From Gammaproteobacteria bacterium (GTDB taxonomy: Bacteria; Pseudomonadota; Gammaproteobacteria; Steroidobacterales; GCA-2729495): a stretch of 5,609 bases of DNA. The notes below the pieces were generated by a model that saw only the letters and a program-made list of their open reading frames with translations, was not told where the DNA came from and made no database searches. The position numbers were made by a program, and so were the translations under genes. Numbering within the stretch: position 1 is the first letter of the stretch; every line of letters starts with the position of its first letter. Positions 5,577-5,609 of the stretch are shown here, one piece after another. The DNA is taken from assembly GCA_030429685.1 (NCBI GenBank), contig JAUIEY010000134.1, forward strand, positions 1 to 5,609, written 5' to 3'.

Positions 5577-5609
5577 CCTACAGCCAGGTGCCCCGTGCCG
5601 GCGTGAACG

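Noticed and set aside
5518..5609. Minus-strand frame open from the right edge to TAG at 5518-5520, which could be the last 30 residues of an upstream gene
   Set aside because: Too short to show a domain, and the other frames close by chance at similar lengths; it cannot be told from intergenic DNA without the neighbouring sequence.

Overview
The window reads as an ordinary chromosomal stretch from a GC-rich Gram-negative bacterium, most likely a gammaproteobacterium. The reasons are a TonB-dependent outer-membrane receptor, a stand-alone RluE-type pseudouridine synthase, a GreB with the YISMDSP signature, and a Tat-exported DUF1838-type protein, a mix common in environmental and marine Gammaproteobacteria. 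The lineage is inferred from gene content, not from a search.

Layout, left to right. (1) Positions 1-619, minus strand: the first 206 residues of a TonB-dependent receptor (signal peptide, TonB-box-like segment, plug domain) that runs off the left edge. (2) Positions 620-869: a leader with a good ribosome binding site, an AT-rich patch, and a strong minus-strand intrinsic terminator (784-821) that ends the next gene. (3) Positions 870-1469, minus strand: rluE, 23S rRNA pseudouridine synthase; a perfect TATAAT just before its most family-like start suggests a leaderless mRNA. (4) Positions 1547-2326 and 2338-3939, plus strand: a two-gene operon of a signal-peptide-bearing SAM-methyltransferase-fold protein and a CPA2/Kef-type cation:proton antiporter with a C-terminal NAD-binding RCK_N domain. 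(5) Positions 3924-4421 and 4444-5451, minus strand: greB preceded by a gene for a Tat-exported, probably lipid-anchored DUF1838-family protein; these two are only 22 nt apart. (6) Positions 5452-5609: a leader with a good ribosome binding site, two short inverted repeats and one 10-bp direct repeat, with no convincing gene.

How the genes work together: the two divergent units (rluE to the left, methyltransferase-antiporter to the right) share a 77-nt region with overlapping -10-like elements. The antiporter and greB converge and overlap by 16 bp at their 3' ends, leaving no room for a terminator outside coding sequence. rluE and greB are RNA-metabolism housekeeping genes; the receptor, exported methyltransferase, antiporter and DUF1838 protein act in the envelope. 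I found no mobile element, CRISPR array, tRNA, rRNA or clear defence system. The most intriguing points are the exported methyltransferase paired with an antiporter that lacks the classical Kef acidic loop, the coupling of an envelope protein of unknown function to greB, and the likely leaderless rluE. None of these is proof of a new system.
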